Assembly (NCBI GenBank): GCA_022820625.1
Contig: JAJEFE010000090.1
Location: 40,410 to 104,409, forward strand
Reading direction: 5' to 3'
Source of the DNA: Gammaproteobacteria bacterium
Lineage (GTDB): Bacteria > Pseudomonadota > Gammaproteobacteria > Steroidobacterales > Rariloculaceae
Length of the DNA stretch: 64,000 nt
This document shows, one piece after another, positions 16,165 to 26,099 of this stretch. Below the pieces are notes generated by a model. That model saw nothing but the letters and a program-made list of their open reading frames with translations, did no database searches and was not told where the DNA came from. The position numbers were made by a program, and so were the translations under genes. Each line of letters opens with the position of its first letter. Position 1 is the first letter of the stretch.

Positions 16165-18140
16165 CTGGACATAGCAAGCTTCCAATCCTCGTGGCGGCAG
16201 TCGTTCTTTGCATCAACAGTCCGATTCAGGCCGATGCAGGCGAGGGCGCTCCGCCGACGGAAGAAACTCCCAAGAGCATCCCCTTCGAGAAAGGTCCTTA
16301 CGAAGTGCGGGTCGAGCGCAGCCACTTTGTTGAGATGCGCGATGGCGTGCGGCTGATGACGGACCTCTATTTCCCGGAGGGCCAATTCCCGGAGGGCCAT
16401 GCGGGCAAGCTGCCGGTAATCCTTGAGCGCACGCCCTACAACAAGGCCGCTCACCGCAATTCGGATCCCGACGAACCAATCAATCTCCGCTCCATCGGCT
16501 ATTACTACGCCAGCCACGGCTATGTTGTCGCGGTTCAGGACCGCCGCGGCAAGTTCGAGTCCGAGGGTGATTACACCATCGGATACGGGGATGTGAATGA
16601 CGCCCGGGACACGCTCGACTGGTTTGAAAAGCAGGTTTGGTTCAATGGCCGCGTGGGCATGATCGGCTGCTCGATTCCCGGCGGCAATGTGGTGAAGGCG
16701 GCGATGTCCCGGCACAAGACCCTCAAGGGACTCGTTCCGCAATCGGCGGCTTTCGGGCACGGCACCGCCGGCGGCACCATGGCCAGGGGGTTCCTTCGAG
16801 GCGGCGTGCAAAACATGACGATGCCGCTATGGACGCACTCGTCGGGTTCGAAGCTCTTCTATCGGCCATCCATGCGCCTCGACCGGGAGGAGTACCTCAA
16901 GATAGTCGATTTGTTCGAACCGGCACCGAACGTGCCCTCCGTTGCTGAAATGTTCGATCCCGACACAGGGCACATTACCAAGGAAACCATGGACACCCTG
17001 CTGCATCTTCCGGCTGTCGAGATAGACGATTTGATGGGTTCACCGCCGTCGGATTGGGACGACATGATCGCCGATGCGCCGATGGGACCGTTCTGGACCG
17101 GTGGCGACTATCTCGACGACGAAGACCAGGTCGAGGGTGGCGGCCTGCACATCAACTCCTGGCATGACTACGGCGTCAACGAGACGTTCCTGCAATTCGA
17201 GCATTTCCGGAGGAACGCGGAGTCGCAATGGGCGCGGGACAATCAGTACGTGATCATTGGTCCGCTTGGCCATTGCGCGCTGGAAGGCCTCACCTCGCAA
17301 ACGATGAATGGCGAGCGTGCGCTTGGAGATGCCCGCTTTGACGCTTGGGGCACTTACTTGAAGTGGTGGGACTACACGCTCAAGGAGATCGACAACGGGT
17401 TCGAGAAAACGCCAAGGGTTCAGTACTTCCTGCCCGGCGCCAATGAATGGCGCTCCTCGAGCGATTGGCCCATACCGGGCACGGAACCGCGCAGACTCTA
17501 TCTCTCAAGCGGCGGAGCGGCCAATACGCGACTCGGTGACGGTGAATTGACCTGGGCACCGCCCTCGGCCGCGGGGCATGACAGCTATGTCTATGATCCG
17601 GCGGACCCGGTCATCGTCGAATTTGCGAAATCCGTATTCGCGGGAGCATTCGACCGAGCTGAGGTGCAAATGCGCAACGACATTCTCGTCTATGCGACGC
17701 CGCCGCTGCAGGAGCCGGTTGAAATGACCGGCAGGATGAACGCCAGAATTTGGCTGTCGACGGATGTTCCCGATACCGACCTGACCGTCACCATTGTCGA
17801 TGTCCTGCCCGACGGTCGGGCTTTTCCGATACAAAAGAGCATGCTTCGGCTTCGCTACCGCGAAGGCTACGACAGGGAGGTCATGATGAAGCCGGGCGAG
17901 GTTTATCCGATCGATTTAGACCTGCTGGTCGCGGCCAATCAATTCAATCCGGGACACCGCATCGGAATAGACATCACCAGTTCCGAGTTTCCCAGCTATG
18001 CCCGAAATTTGAACACCGGCGGTGACAACGCACGGGATACGCGATATCAATCGGCGACGGTCAACATTCACCATGGGGCGGACACGGCCTCCTACATCGA
18101 ATTGCCAATAATCACCGGTGACGCGCCGAAGCTTTACTAG
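16161..18140 (+). CDS. CocE/NonD family hydrolase (exported), second copy
   Basis: This 659-residue protein has a signal peptide (residues 1-24) and the CocE domain order: V-E-M-R-D-G-V-R-L-M-T-D-L-Y, R-T-P-Y-N-K, D-R-R-G-K-F-E-S-E-G, and a nucleophile Ser171 in G-C-S-I-P-G-G, a variant of the usual G-x-S-Y-x-G. The C-terminal jelly-roll has R-Y-R-E-G and N-x-N-T-G-G, also found in the copy at 8706-10619. A small in-frame duplication (P-E-G-Q-F-P-E-G-H) lies near residue 72. Its base composition is visibly less GC-rich in the third codon position than neighbouring genes, suggesting a separate origin. It is convergent with an S9 peptidase gene. Confidence 0.9.
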   Translation: MTGHSKLPILVAAVVLCINSPIQADAGEGAPPTEETPKSIPFEKGPYEVRVERSHFVEMRDGVRLMTDLYFPEGQFPEGHAGKLPVILERTPYNKAAHRNSDPDEPINLRSIGYYYASHGYVVAVQDRRGKFESEGDYTIGYGDVNDARDTLDWFEKQVWFNGRVGMIGCSIPGGNVVKAAMSRHKTLKGLVPQSAAFGHGTAGGTMARGFLRGGVQNMTMPLWTHSSGSKLFYRPSMRLDREEYLKIVDLFEPAPNVPSVAEMFDPDTGHITKETMDTLLHLPAVEIDDLMGSPPSDWDDMIADAPMGPFWTGGDYLDDEDQVEGGGLHINSWHDYGVNETFLQFEHFRRNAESQWARDNQYVIIGPLGHCALEGLTSQTMNGERALGDARFDAWGTYLKWWDYTLKEIDNGFEKTPRVQYFLPGANEWRSSSDWPIPGTEPRRLYLSSGGAANTRLGDGELTWAPPSAAGHDSYVYDPADPVIVEFAKSVFAGAFDRAEVQMRNDILVYATPPLQEPVEMTGRMNARIWLSTDVPDTDLTVTIVDVLPDGRAFPIQKSMLRLRYREGYDREVMMKPGEVYPIDLDLLVAANQFNPGHRIGIDITSSEFPSYARNLNTGGDNARDTRYQSATVNIHHGADTASYIELPIITGDAPKLY

Positions 18141-18193
18141 ATGCCTAGCCGGGAGGATCTGATCCATCACTTCCACGACGCCTCGCCCCAACT

Positions 18194-20602
18194 TCAATCT
18201 TTGCCCACCTCGTACCCCTCCGGCGGCCGCATCCTCAACAGGTGGGTCACGAAATAGTCCCATTGCCGGCGCAGGAAATAGCCGGTCGCATCGCCCGGCG
18301 CGTGCGCCGCATTCGGCAAAATCAGCAGGTCGAAGTCCTTGTTGGCCTTGATGAGCGCATCGACCACCGCATAAGTGTTGCCGGGATGCACGTTGTCGTC
18401 CAGCGCCCCGTGCACCAGGAACAGCTTGCCTTTCAGGTTGCCAGCGAGGTGCGCGTTCGAGCCGGCCTCGTAGAAGGCATCGTCGGTGTCGCCCTGGTAG
18501 CTCTCGCCCCAGATGGGCAGGTAGGTGCGCGGGTCGTGATTGCCCGCGCCAGACACCGCCACCTTGTAGAAGTCCGGATAGCTCAGTATGGCGTGGGTCG
18601 AGGCGTAGCCGCCGCCGGACCAGCCATAGATGCCCACCCGCTCCCTGTCGATATAGGGCCGCTCCGCCGCGAGCTGCTCGATGGCGGCGACATGGTCGAC
18701 GAGGCTGCCGGCGGCGCCGAGCAGGTTTACCCCCGGCGGAAAGTGGAAGTCGCGGCTGCGCCCCGGCGTGCCGCGGCCATCGACGGTCATCACCACGAAG
18801 CCCAGCTCCGCCATGGACTGGGCGCCGAACCGGCTGAACAGCGAGCCCGCGAACTGGTGGGGTTCGCGCCAGATCTGGGGGCCGGGATAGATGGAGTCGA
18901 TGAGGGGATAGGACCGCTCGGGGTCAAAGTCCGCGGGGAAGAACAAGGCGCCGTACAGGGTGGTCTCGCCGTCGGCGGCGGTCACGGTGAAGGGCTCCGG
19001 GGGGACGAAGCCGTCCGCCTCCAAGGGCGAGGGGTCGGCGGTTTCGAGCACCGCGACCAGTTCGCCCTCGTTGGTCAACAGCTCCGTGCGGCCAGAGTCG
19101 GTGGTCGTGCTCCAGCTTACGACCAGATGGCCGCCGTCGGGCGAGAAAGGAGAAGCGGTCGCGACCAAGGCCGTCACTGAGCCATGATTGCCGGGACTGG
19201 GCGTGATCCTCGCGAAGTCCGACCCGTCCACATCGACGCCGTAGATGAAGTGATGGTACGGATTGCCCTCGGCCTCGGCTTGCGAGCCGAGGAAGTACAG
19301 GCGCCCCGCCTCCCGGTCCACGTGCATGATCGCTCCGACGTTCCAGTCCCCGGAAGTGATCTGGGCCACCTTGCCGTCGCCGTCCTTGCGGTAGAGGTGC
19401 CCGTAGCCGCCTTCGTCGGAGAACCAGACCAGCCCGCCGTCCGCGAAGTCCACCACCTGGGGCGGCAGCGGCGTGGCCAGACCGGGCGAGGACGTGCGTT
19501 CGCTTACGCGGTCCACTTCCATGCGGACCGCGCCGGTCTCCAGATCGACGCGATGGATCGAGAACCCGCGGGCGAACGGCTTGCGATGCACGAATCCGAA
19601 CCCGCGGGCGTCCTCCCGCCACCAGACTTCCCTCGAGTCGGGGCCAGTAATGGCGGCGTAAGTGAGTTCGATGTCCGGGTAGTCGATGTCCGCGCGCTCA
19701 CCGCTCGGGATGTCGAACACCACGAAGCGGCCCCGGGGCTTGACCGCATCGCGCGCGAACGCGTAGCGCATCGTATGGGTGCGCGGCCGTCGGCTGCCGT
19801 CGGCGGGGACGTGCTCGATGATCGAGAGTTCCCCAACGCCGCGCTCGTCGACCCGCTGGGTGAGCAGCTTGGTGGAGTCCGGCGACCACTTGACCTGAGG
19901 GGCGTGCCCGCCCATCAGCCGCTGCATGGTGATGTAGGAAACGCTGGTGCCGAGTTGCCCGCCGTAGTGCCAGGCTTCCTCGCCATCCGTGGTCAGCTGG
20001 ACGCGGGTCTCCCCGTCCGCCGAGCGGACCCAGAGGTCGTGGTCCTGGTGATAAGCGGCCCATTTGCCGTCTGGGGAAGGCGTCTCCAAGGGCGTGAACG
20101 GCGGCGCGGAGGGCTCGGACGCCGTGCAGGCCTCCGCCGTGCATCGGTAATGGTCGTCTCCGGCAGCGAAGTCGATGCCGCCGTCGTCGTTGAAGGTGAA
20201 GGCATCGAACGGCAGCGTTGTTGGGGTGTGTTCCCCGTCCTCGTCCAGCCGGGAAAGTTCACGGGCGACCAGCGCGTGGTCGAAGGAAGGCTCCCGCTCC
20301 CCGGTCGCGACCGTGACGGTCACGAACTGCCCGCCGCCGCCCACCACGGCGCGCTTGTACCAGAAGCGGTCGCCGGCGCCGATCCAGTGGGGCGTGATCG
20401 ACGCGTTCAATACATACCGCTCCTGCCGGTCCGGCAGAAAGCGCTCGGCGCGCCGGTAGGCTTCGGCCGGGACCCTTGCCAACGCTACCGTGCCCGCCGC
20501 CGGGTCCGATTCCTCCGCGGCTTCGTCCACGGCCGCGGGTTGGCAACCCCAGGCGATGGCCAGCAAGGCGGACCAGCGGAGGAATCGCGCAGGGCCCCTC
20601 AT
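18194..20602 (-). CDS. S9 family dipeptidyl peptidase IV-like lipoprotein
   Basis: This 802-residue protein has a lipoprotein signal with the lipobox A-W-G-C-Q near residue 20, a DPP IV-type beta-propeller, and an alpha/beta-hydrolase domain with Ser662 in G-W-S-G-G-G, Asp735 in G-A-L-D-D-N and His767 in N-A-A-H. G-W-S-x-G-G is typical of dipeptidyl peptidases that remove X-Pro or X-Ala dipeptides. Its ATG overlaps the stop of the upstream S9 gene in an ATGA arrangement, so both are made together. It ends about 50 bases from the convergent CocE gene. Confidence 0.92.
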   Translation of the reverse strand: MRGPARFLRWSALLAIAWGCQPAAVDEAAEESDPAAGTVALARVPAEAYRRAERFLPDRQERYVLNASITPHWIGAGDRFWYKRAVVGGGGQFVTVTVATGEREPSFDHALVARELSRLDEDGEHTPTTLPFDAFTFNDDGGIDFAAGDDHYRCTAEACTASEPSAPPFTPLETPSPDGKWAAYHQDHDLWVRSADGETRVQLTTDGEEAWHYGGQLGTSVSYITMQRLMGGHAPQVKWSPDSTKLLTQRVDERGVGELSIIEHVPADGSRRPRTHTMRYAFARDAVKPRGRFVVFDIPSGERADIDYPDIELTYAAITGPDSREVWWREDARGFGFVHRKPFARGFSIHRVDLETGAVRMEVDRVSERTSSPGLATPLPPQVVDFADGGLVWFSDEGGYGHLYRKDGDGKVAQITSGDWNVGAIMHVDREAGRLYFLGSQAEAEGNPYHHFIYGVDVDGSDFARITPSPGNHGSVTALVATASPFSPDGGHLVVSWSTTTDSGRTELLTNEGELVAVLETADPSPLEADGFVPPEPFTVTAADGETTLYGALFFPADFDPERSYPLIDSIYPGPQIWREPHQFAGSLFSRFGAQSMAELGFVVMTVDGRGTPGRSRDFHFPPGVNLLGAAGSLVDHVAAIEQLAAERPYIDRERVGIYGWSGGGYASTHAILSYPDFYKVAVSGAGNHDPRTYLPIWGESYQGDTDDAFYEAGSNAHLAGNLKGKLFLVHGALDDNVHPGNTYAVVDALIKANKDFDLLILPNAAHAPGDATGYFLRRQWDYFVTHLLRMRPPEGYEVGKD

Positions 20603-22899
20603 TCGAACGGCTTCAGCATCTCGACTAGGAACCGCTTCTTCAGCTCCATGTTGTACTCGCCCGTCTTGCCCATGGCCCCGTGGCCGGTGTCCGGATAGAT
20701 CATCATCCGGTGCTGCTTGCCGAGGCGGATGAGGTGCTCGGTCATTTGGAACATGTCCGCCTGGGTGCCGGTGTCGTTGATGCCGCCCACCTGCAGCAGT
20801 TCGCCCTTGAGCAGCGGCGCGAGCGCCAGGGCGTCGGCGGCATCGTAGGCCGCCTTGTTCTCCTGGGGCATGCCCAGATAAACCTCGTAGAGGGTGAAGC
20901 GGCGCGAACTGTAGCCGGGCACCTCGCTGATGCCGACCTTGTAGAGGTCCGGCGCCTGGGTCATGGCGCGGAAGGTGAAGTGGCCGCCCCAGGAGGCGCC
21001 CATCACCCCGACGCGGTCGAGGTCCATGTATGGCAGCCGCTCGCCAAGCTGCCGAATGGCGCCCGCGTGGTCGTCGATCTCGAACTGCCCCCAGTTCATG
21101 TACACGGTGTCGTGGAACGCCTTGGAGCGCTCCGGAGTGCCCCGGCCATCGAGGATCACCACCAGCATGCCGAGCTGGGCCAGCGCCCGCGGGAAGTTGA
21201 CCGAGCGCCCCAAAAGCGCCCCGAAGGGGCCGAGATCGTCACCGAAGTCCATCGGCCGCCAGACGGTCTGCGGCCCCGCGTAGATGTACTCCACCACCGG
21301 GTACTTCTTCTCCGGGTCGAAGTCGTTGGGGAAGTGCATCGTCACCCACAGGTCCGTCTCGCCGTCCGCCGCCTTGACCACATGCTCTTCGGGCGCCACG
21401 AAACCGAACGCCTCGAGGCGGCCGATATCCGCCTCGCCAAGCACGCGAATCAGGTTGCCGTCCGCGCGCCGCAGTTCCGTGCGCGGGGGCGCATCGACGT
21501 TTGAGAAGGCATCCACGAAATACTCCGCCGACGGGGAGATGCTGGCGTTGTGCTGGCCCTTGCCCTCGGTGAGTTGCGCAAACCCCCGGCCGTCGAGGCC
21601 GACCCGGTAGAGGTGCGTGTCGTAGGGCCGGGATTGGTCGCCGTGCCCGGTGAAATACACCCAGCCGTTCTCCTGGTCGACGCGCACCACGTCCTTGACG
21701 GGCCAGTCGCCGCTGGTGAGTTGCCTCACGAGCCGACCGTTCATGTCGTAGCGGTAGAGGTGATCCCAGCCGCTGCGCTCGGAATTCCAGATGAATCCCG
21801 AGCCGTCCGGCAGGAGAAAGAAGCCGGTCTCCGCCGCCCAGATGGCCTCGTGGTGGTTGGTCAGAAACGTGTCGGATGCCTCCGTCATAACCGTGCGCAC
21901 TGCCCGGGTCACCGCATCGACCGCGAGCAGCTCCACGCTGCTGAGCACCCGGTTGTAGCGGGCGACGATCAGCTCCGAGCCGTCCGGCAGCCAGGTGAGC
22001 ACGCGCAGGTAATGATCCCTGTTGTCGCCCAGGTCCACATGCCTCGGCTGCCGGGCGTGGATGTCGAGCAGATGGAGTTCCGAGCGGTACAGGTTAGCGC
22101 CGGCCGGAATGGTGATGACTTCCCGAACCTCTTCCAGCGGCTTCAGCCACTTGATGGTGGGAATGGTGGGCATGCCGTCCGCATGCTGCCTGATCACGGC
22201 GAGCTGCTCGCTGCTCGGCGACCAGGGCTGCCAGAGCGCCGCTTCCACGTCCCAGAAAACCGCATCGGTGCCGTCGTCGGTGACCGGCACCTCCTGGCCG
22301 TCGATGGTGGCGCGGAGCGCCAGGTTGTTGTTCCGCACCGTGGCGATCCACTTGCCGTCCGGAGACATCGCTTCCGGGGACGGCAGCGGGCCGAGGCCTT
22401 GAAAGCGCTCCCGCAGGTAGGTCCCGGGCACCGCGCGCTCGGCCTCGCTCTTGACGAGTTCGATGGAAAACGACGACGGCGGAAGCTGCCGGGTTACCTT
22501 GTAGGTGTTGAGATCAAGGGTGAAGTTCGCGCCCTCCAGCGCGAAGGCGGCCGTACCGGGGCCAACCATCTGGAACCGGGCGAACGGCACGCCGGCGCCC
22601 GCCGGTTCGTGGCCGAGCGCTGCGGTGAGCGCGGCGCGCAGGCGGGCGACGTCGAACAGCGGCGCCACGGTGTTCCCCGCCGGATCGACCCTGAGGATGC
22701 GGCGGTCGTTCGGGCCACCCTCCACGATCCAAAACGTCGATCCGTCCGACAGCCAGTTGGCCGCAACGCGGCCGCCGTCGATCAGGTCCTGAAAGTCGAG
22801 ATACCGCTGATAGGCGGCTTCGCGATCCTCCGGAATGCCGCTGGCCGAGGCCAGGGCGGCCATCGATGCGCCGAATAGGCACAGCGCAAGTTTGACCAT
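20599..22899 (-). CDS. S9 family prolyl oligopeptidase-like, exported
   Basis: This 766-residue protein has a Sec signal peptide (residues 1-20, L-A-S-A-S), a beta-propeller and a C-terminal hydrolase domain with Ser636 in G-A-S-W-G-G, Asp709 in G-I-N-D-T and His740 in T-G-H-G. The start at 22899 is chosen for the signal peptide; the ribosome binding site is poor. It lies 92 bases downstream of a TetR-family gene on the same strand and its end overlaps the next S9 gene (ATGA), giving a TetR-S9-S9 order. The Asp loop differs from the G-x-x-D-x-N-V form of the other three S9 proteins here, so its specificity may differ. Confidence 0.91.
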   Translation of the reverse strand: MVKLALCLFGASMAALASASGIPEDREAAYQRYLDFQDLIDGGRVAANWLSDGSTFWIVEGGPNDRRILRVDPAGNTVAPLFDVARLRAALTAALGHEPAGAGVPFARFQMVGPGTAAFALEGANFTLDLNTYKVTRQLPPSSFSIELVKSEAERAVPGTYLRERFQGLGPLPSPEAMSPDGKWIATVRNNNLALRATIDGQEVPVTDDGTDAVFWDVEAALWQPWSPSSEQLAVIRQHADGMPTIPTIKWLKPLEEVREVITIPAGANLYRSELHLLDIHARQPRHVDLGDNRDHYLRVLTWLPDGSELIVARYNRVLSSVELLAVDAVTRAVRTVMTEASDTFLTNHHEAIWAAETGFFLLPDGSGFIWNSERSGWDHLYRYDMNGRLVRQLTSGDWPVKDVVRVDQENGWVYFTGHGDQSRPYDTHLYRVGLDGRGFAQLTEGKGQHNASISPSAEYFVDAFSNVDAPPRTELRRADGNLIRVLGEADIGRLEAFGFVAPEEHVVKAADGETDLWVTMHFPNDFDPEKKYPVVEYIYAGPQTVWRPMDFGDDLGPFGALLGRSVNFPRALAQLGMLVVILDGRGTPERSKAFHDTVYMNWGQFEIDDHAGAIRQLGERLPYMDLDRVGVMGASWGGHFTFRAMTQAPDLYKVGISEVPGYSSRRFTLYEVYLGMPQENKAAYDAADALALAPLLKGELLQVGGINDTGTQADMFQMTEHLIRLGKQHRMMIYPDTGHGAMGKTGEYNMELKKRFLVEMLKPFE

Positions 22900-22991
22900 G
22901 ATTGTGTGTCCGTGTTTGCCGGGTGGACTCGGTATGACGCAGGCCGTCACCCGTCCCGCAACGGGGGGCAATCCGGCGGTCTCCGGCAGGC

Positions 22992-23648
22992 TCAGAGGTA
23001 TTCGGCGAGTTCTTCCGGATTGGACTTGCCGGTCAGCACGTAAACGTACATGGGCAGCAGCGCCATGCGGGCGTCCAGCGTTTCGTTGTAGCCGATGGTG
23101 TAGTACCCCACTTGGTGGAAGTAGGTGATGCGGGCGCGAATGAAGGCTTCGTCCTCCCCGTAGCCGAAGTCGAGGAAGATGCGCTTGATGTAGGCGATGC
23201 GTTCCTCGTCCACCGCCTTGACCACCGCGGCGACCGCCTCGGACGTTCGCGCCCAGTCACGCATCGCCGATTCCAGGGCCGGATGAAACTCCGACTCGTC
23301 CACCCACAGGTGCACCAGCCGCACGAACTCGTCCATGCCGGTTGCCCCGTCGCCGCCGACCAGGCGGTTGAACATCTCGTGGCTCTGCGCCTGCCAGCGC
23401 GCCAGCAGCGTCTGCAGCAGGTGGTTGCGGTCGCGGAAATGCCAATAGAAGCTGCCGCGGGTAACCTTCAGGTCAGCCGCGAGCGGGCCGATCTTCACCG
23501 CATCGATGCCGCCGTCGACCAGGCGGGCCTGCGCCGCGTTCAGCCAGTCTTCCGGGCGCAGTCGGCTTACCGTGCGCAGTCCGCGCTCGTCGAATCCCGC
23601 ACCCCGGCCGGGGGCAATGGCCTGCGATTCACTCATGGCTGGCTTCAT
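22992..23648 (-). CDS. TetR-family transcriptional regulator
   Basis: This protein of about 218 residues has a TetR-type DNA-binding region: I-D-A-V-K-I-G-P-L-A-A-D-L-K-V-T-R-G-S-F-Y-W-H-F, with the typical S-F-Y-W-H-F recognition helix end. The C-terminal ligand domain is not informative. A second ATG 12 bases downstream (23636) could be the real start. It is divergent from the M20-like gene (23807) and just upstream of two S9 peptidase genes, so it probably controls one or both sides in response to a metabolite. No clear palindromic operator was found by eye in 23649-23806. Confidence 0.9.
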   Translation of the reverse strand: MKPAMSESQAIAPGRGAGFDERGLRTVSRLRPEDWLNAAQARLVDGGIDAVKIGPLAADLKVTRGSFYWHFRDRNHLLQTLLARWQAQSHEMFNRLVGGDGATGMDEFVRLVHLWVDESEFHPALESAMRDWARTSEAVAAVVKAVDEERIAYIKRIFLDFGYGEDEAFIRARITYFHQVGYYTIGYNETLDARMALLPMYVYVLTGKSNPEELAEYL

Positions 23649-23806
23649 CCGTCAGCACCGTCACGCTGGTTTCGCTCCGACAATCACATAGTTTCCGACG
23701 CAGCGCAAAGCCCCCGCCCTCAATGCGCTGCCCGGCGAGCGGTCGATTGTGGTCAAGCGGTGGAGCGAGCGTCATTGCCCACAGCCCGCCAACCAGGAGA
23801 CTGCCC

Positions 23807-25342
23807 ATGAAAACCCTGCTGACTTTGCTTGCGCTTTGCCTGCCCGCCCTGGCCCATGCCGGCGACGCCGTCCGCCCGAAATACGCCATCGACCTTTCCA
23901 ACCCTTTTTCCACCGACGACGTTCCGACCTACGCTGGCGACCATGCGGCGGTGCATGCCTACATCGATGCCGAGATCGAGGCGCATACGGCGGCGTTGCA
24001 GCGATGGATGCGCCAGCGGTCCATCAGCGCCCAAAACGTCGGCGTGCTCGACATGGCGGAGATGGTGCGGGACGACTTCAAGGCGCTCGGCTTCGCGGAG
24101 GCGGAACTGGTGGAAACCGGGGGACATCCCGGCGTCTGGGGCTTTTACGATGCCGGCGCGGAAAGGACGCTCATGGTTTACATGATGTACGACGTGCAGC
24201 CGGTGAACCCCGAAGACTGGCGCTCCCCGCCGTTCGCCGCCGAGATCGTCGATGTGCCCGAAGGCCGCGCGATCATGGCCCGGGGCGCCACCAACCAGAA
24301 AGGCCCGCAACGCGCCTTCCTCAATGCTGTGGAGTCCATCCTGGCCGTGGAGGGGGAACTGCCAGTGAACCTCATGATCACCGCCGAAGGCGAGGAGGAA
24401 CTCGGCTCGCCCCACTACCCCGAAATCGTCGACCGCTACGAGGACCGCCTGCGGCAGGCGGACGGCGTCATCTTCCCAATGTCCGCGCAGGACCCATCCG
24501 GGCAGACGGGTATGGTGCTCGGCGTGAAGGGCATCATCTACTGGGAACTCGAATCCAAGGGCGGCGCCTGGGGCGGCCCCACCGAGGCCGAGATTCACGG
24601 CTCGTTCAAGGCCATCGCCGATTCGCCGGTGCTGCGCCTGACAAAAGCCATCTCGTCGCTGGTGGGCGAAGACGGCAATACGATCCTGGTGGATGGCTAC
24701 TACGACGACGTGCGCCCGCCCACCGCCGAGGAGCAGTCGCTGATCGCCGGCTACCTGGAGCAGCACGAGGACGCCATGCTCAGGCAGCTGTTCGGGGTCG
24801 AGCGCTGGATCGACGGCATGGAGGGCGTCGATGTGCTCCACGATCTCATCTATGCCCCCACCCTGAACGTCGACGGCATCTGGGCCGGCTACACCGGCGA
24901 GGGCGTCAAGACCATTCTGCCGCACATGGCCACGGCGAAGATGGACTCCCGCCTGCCGGTGGGCATGGATCCGCAGGAAGCCTTGGCGAAAATCCGCGCC
25001 CACCTGGACACACACGGCTTTGAGGATGTCGTAATGAACGTGCTCGCCGCCTACCCCGCATCGCAGACCTCGGTGAGCGCCAGCCTAGTTCAGGCCGCCA
25101 TTGGGGTTTACAAGCGTTACGGCCAAGCGCCGACCGTCAACCCGCGCGTCGCCGGCAGTGCGCCGTTCTACGAGTTCACCGAGCGGCTCGGGCTGCCCAT
25201 GATCCCGTTTGGCCTCGGTCATGGCCGCGGCGCCCACGCTCCGAACGAGGTTTACGTTGTCGAGTCCAACGGCGATGTCGCCGGGCTCGCCGAGATCGAG
25301 AAAGCCTACGTGGACCTGCTGTACGCCTTTGCCGCCGACTAG
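23807..25342 (+). CDS. M20-family peptidase-like hydrolase with altered metal motifs
   Basis: This 511-residue protein has a Sec signal (A-L-A-H-A, residues 1-18) and the M20 architecture, a catalytic domain with an inserted dimerisation domain. The ATG follows AGGAGA. In M20 enzymes two zinc ions are held by H-x-D, a bridging D, E and H. Here the first motif reads Y-M-M127-Y-D129-V-Q-P, with Met in place of the usual His, and the bridging motif reads R-G-A-T-N163-Q-K-G, with Asn in place of Asp. The E-G-E-E-E motif (194-198) is intact. It may use a different metal arrangement or bind peptides without cutting. A cupin gene follows 66 bases downstream. Confidence 0.88.
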   Translation: MKTLLTLLALCLPALAHAGDAVRPKYAIDLSNPFSTDDVPTYAGDHAAVHAYIDAEIEAHTAALQRWMRQRSISAQNVGVLDMAEMVRDDFKALGFAEAELVETGGHPGVWGFYDAGAERTLMVYMMYDVQPVNPEDWRSPPFAAEIVDVPEGRAIMARGATNQKGPQRAFLNAVESILAVEGELPVNLMITAEGEEELGSPHYPEIVDRYEDRLRQADGVIFPMSAQDPSGQTGMVLGVKGIIYWELESKGGAWGGPTEAEIHGSFKAIADSPVLRLTKAISSLVGEDGNTILVDGYYDDVRPPTAEEQSLIAGYLEQHEDAMLRQLFGVERWIDGMEGVDVLHDLIYAPTLNVDGIWAGYTGEGVKTILPHMATAKMDSRLPVGMDPQEALAKIRAHLDTHGFEDVVMNVLAAYPASQTSVSASLVQAAIGVYKRYGQAPTVNPRVAGSAPFYEFTERLGLPMIPFGLGHGRGAHAPNEVYVVESNGDVAGLAEIEKAYVDLLYAFAAD

Positions 25343-25408
25343 CGCGCTGCAAGAGACCCGCGCCTTCGCCTGTGGTAGGGTGCGGAGGTCTGACGACGGG
25401 AGGAAAAC

Positions 25409-25804
25409 ATGGACTTGAGACAGTGTGATACGGCAGTCAGCCAAGCGGCCGACGCGAAGTTCGAGAACTTCGATCCCGAAGGCCAATTCAAGATCCGCGA
25501 CCTGGGTGTCAAGGAAGCCACGGGTGGCGCCATCGAGGCCCGCATACTGGCGGCGGCCAAACCCTGCCAGGGCAACCTCGGCCAACACCGCCACGACGTG
25601 GATTTCCAGATGTTCTACGTGCTCAAGGGATCGGCCACCTTCTATTTCGAGGGCACGGGCGAAGTGGAGGTCACCCCGGGCTCCTGCGTGAACATGGCCG
25701 CCGGCGTGGTCCACGACATGATCGAGCATTCCGACGACCTGGAGTTCATCGAGGTCATCTCTCCGTCCCAGCACGGCACGGAGTGGATGCAACCGCTGGA
25801 GTAG
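25409..25804 (+). CDS. Cupin-domain protein
   Basis: This 131-residue protein is a single cupin barrel. The first metal motif is visible as G-Q-H-R-H-D-V-D-F-Q-M-F-Y-V-L-K-G, giving two His; the second appears as P-G-S-C-V-N-M-A-A-G-V-V-H, giving the further His. It has no signal peptide and should be cytoplasmic. A strong GGGAGGA site precedes the ATG. It follows the M20-like gene and may be co-transcribed with it. Small single-domain cupins are often isomerases, dioxygenases or ligand sensors; the role here is unknown. Confidence 0.88.
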   Translation: MDLRQCDTAVSQAADAKFENFDPEGQFKIRDLGVKEATGGAIEARILAAAKPCQGNLGQHRHDVDFQMFYVLKGSATFYFEGTGEVEVTPGSCVNMAAGVVHDMIEHSDDLEFIEVISPSQHGTEWMQPLE

Positions 25805-26099
25805 ACGCCGGCCGGTTTGCTGCGGCGACCGGCAACAGATGCCAGCATGGACGCTGACCCACTTACGGTCGGCGGCGGCCCAGTGTAGCGTGAACGATGC
25901 GTCAGCCATCGTCGGCTTCCCGGATACGGCAGATCGGTCAGCGACAGCCAACTACTCAATCGCAGCTTCGCGGCTGACCATTGCATGCCAAATCGCGCTC
26001 GGGAAACACGACGGGCATTGAGGGATTTGCCGGAACGTGCGTCTACAGGGGAATGAACCGCGGCAATCTTCCGCGGCCGCAAACTCAGGGAGGCAAGTG

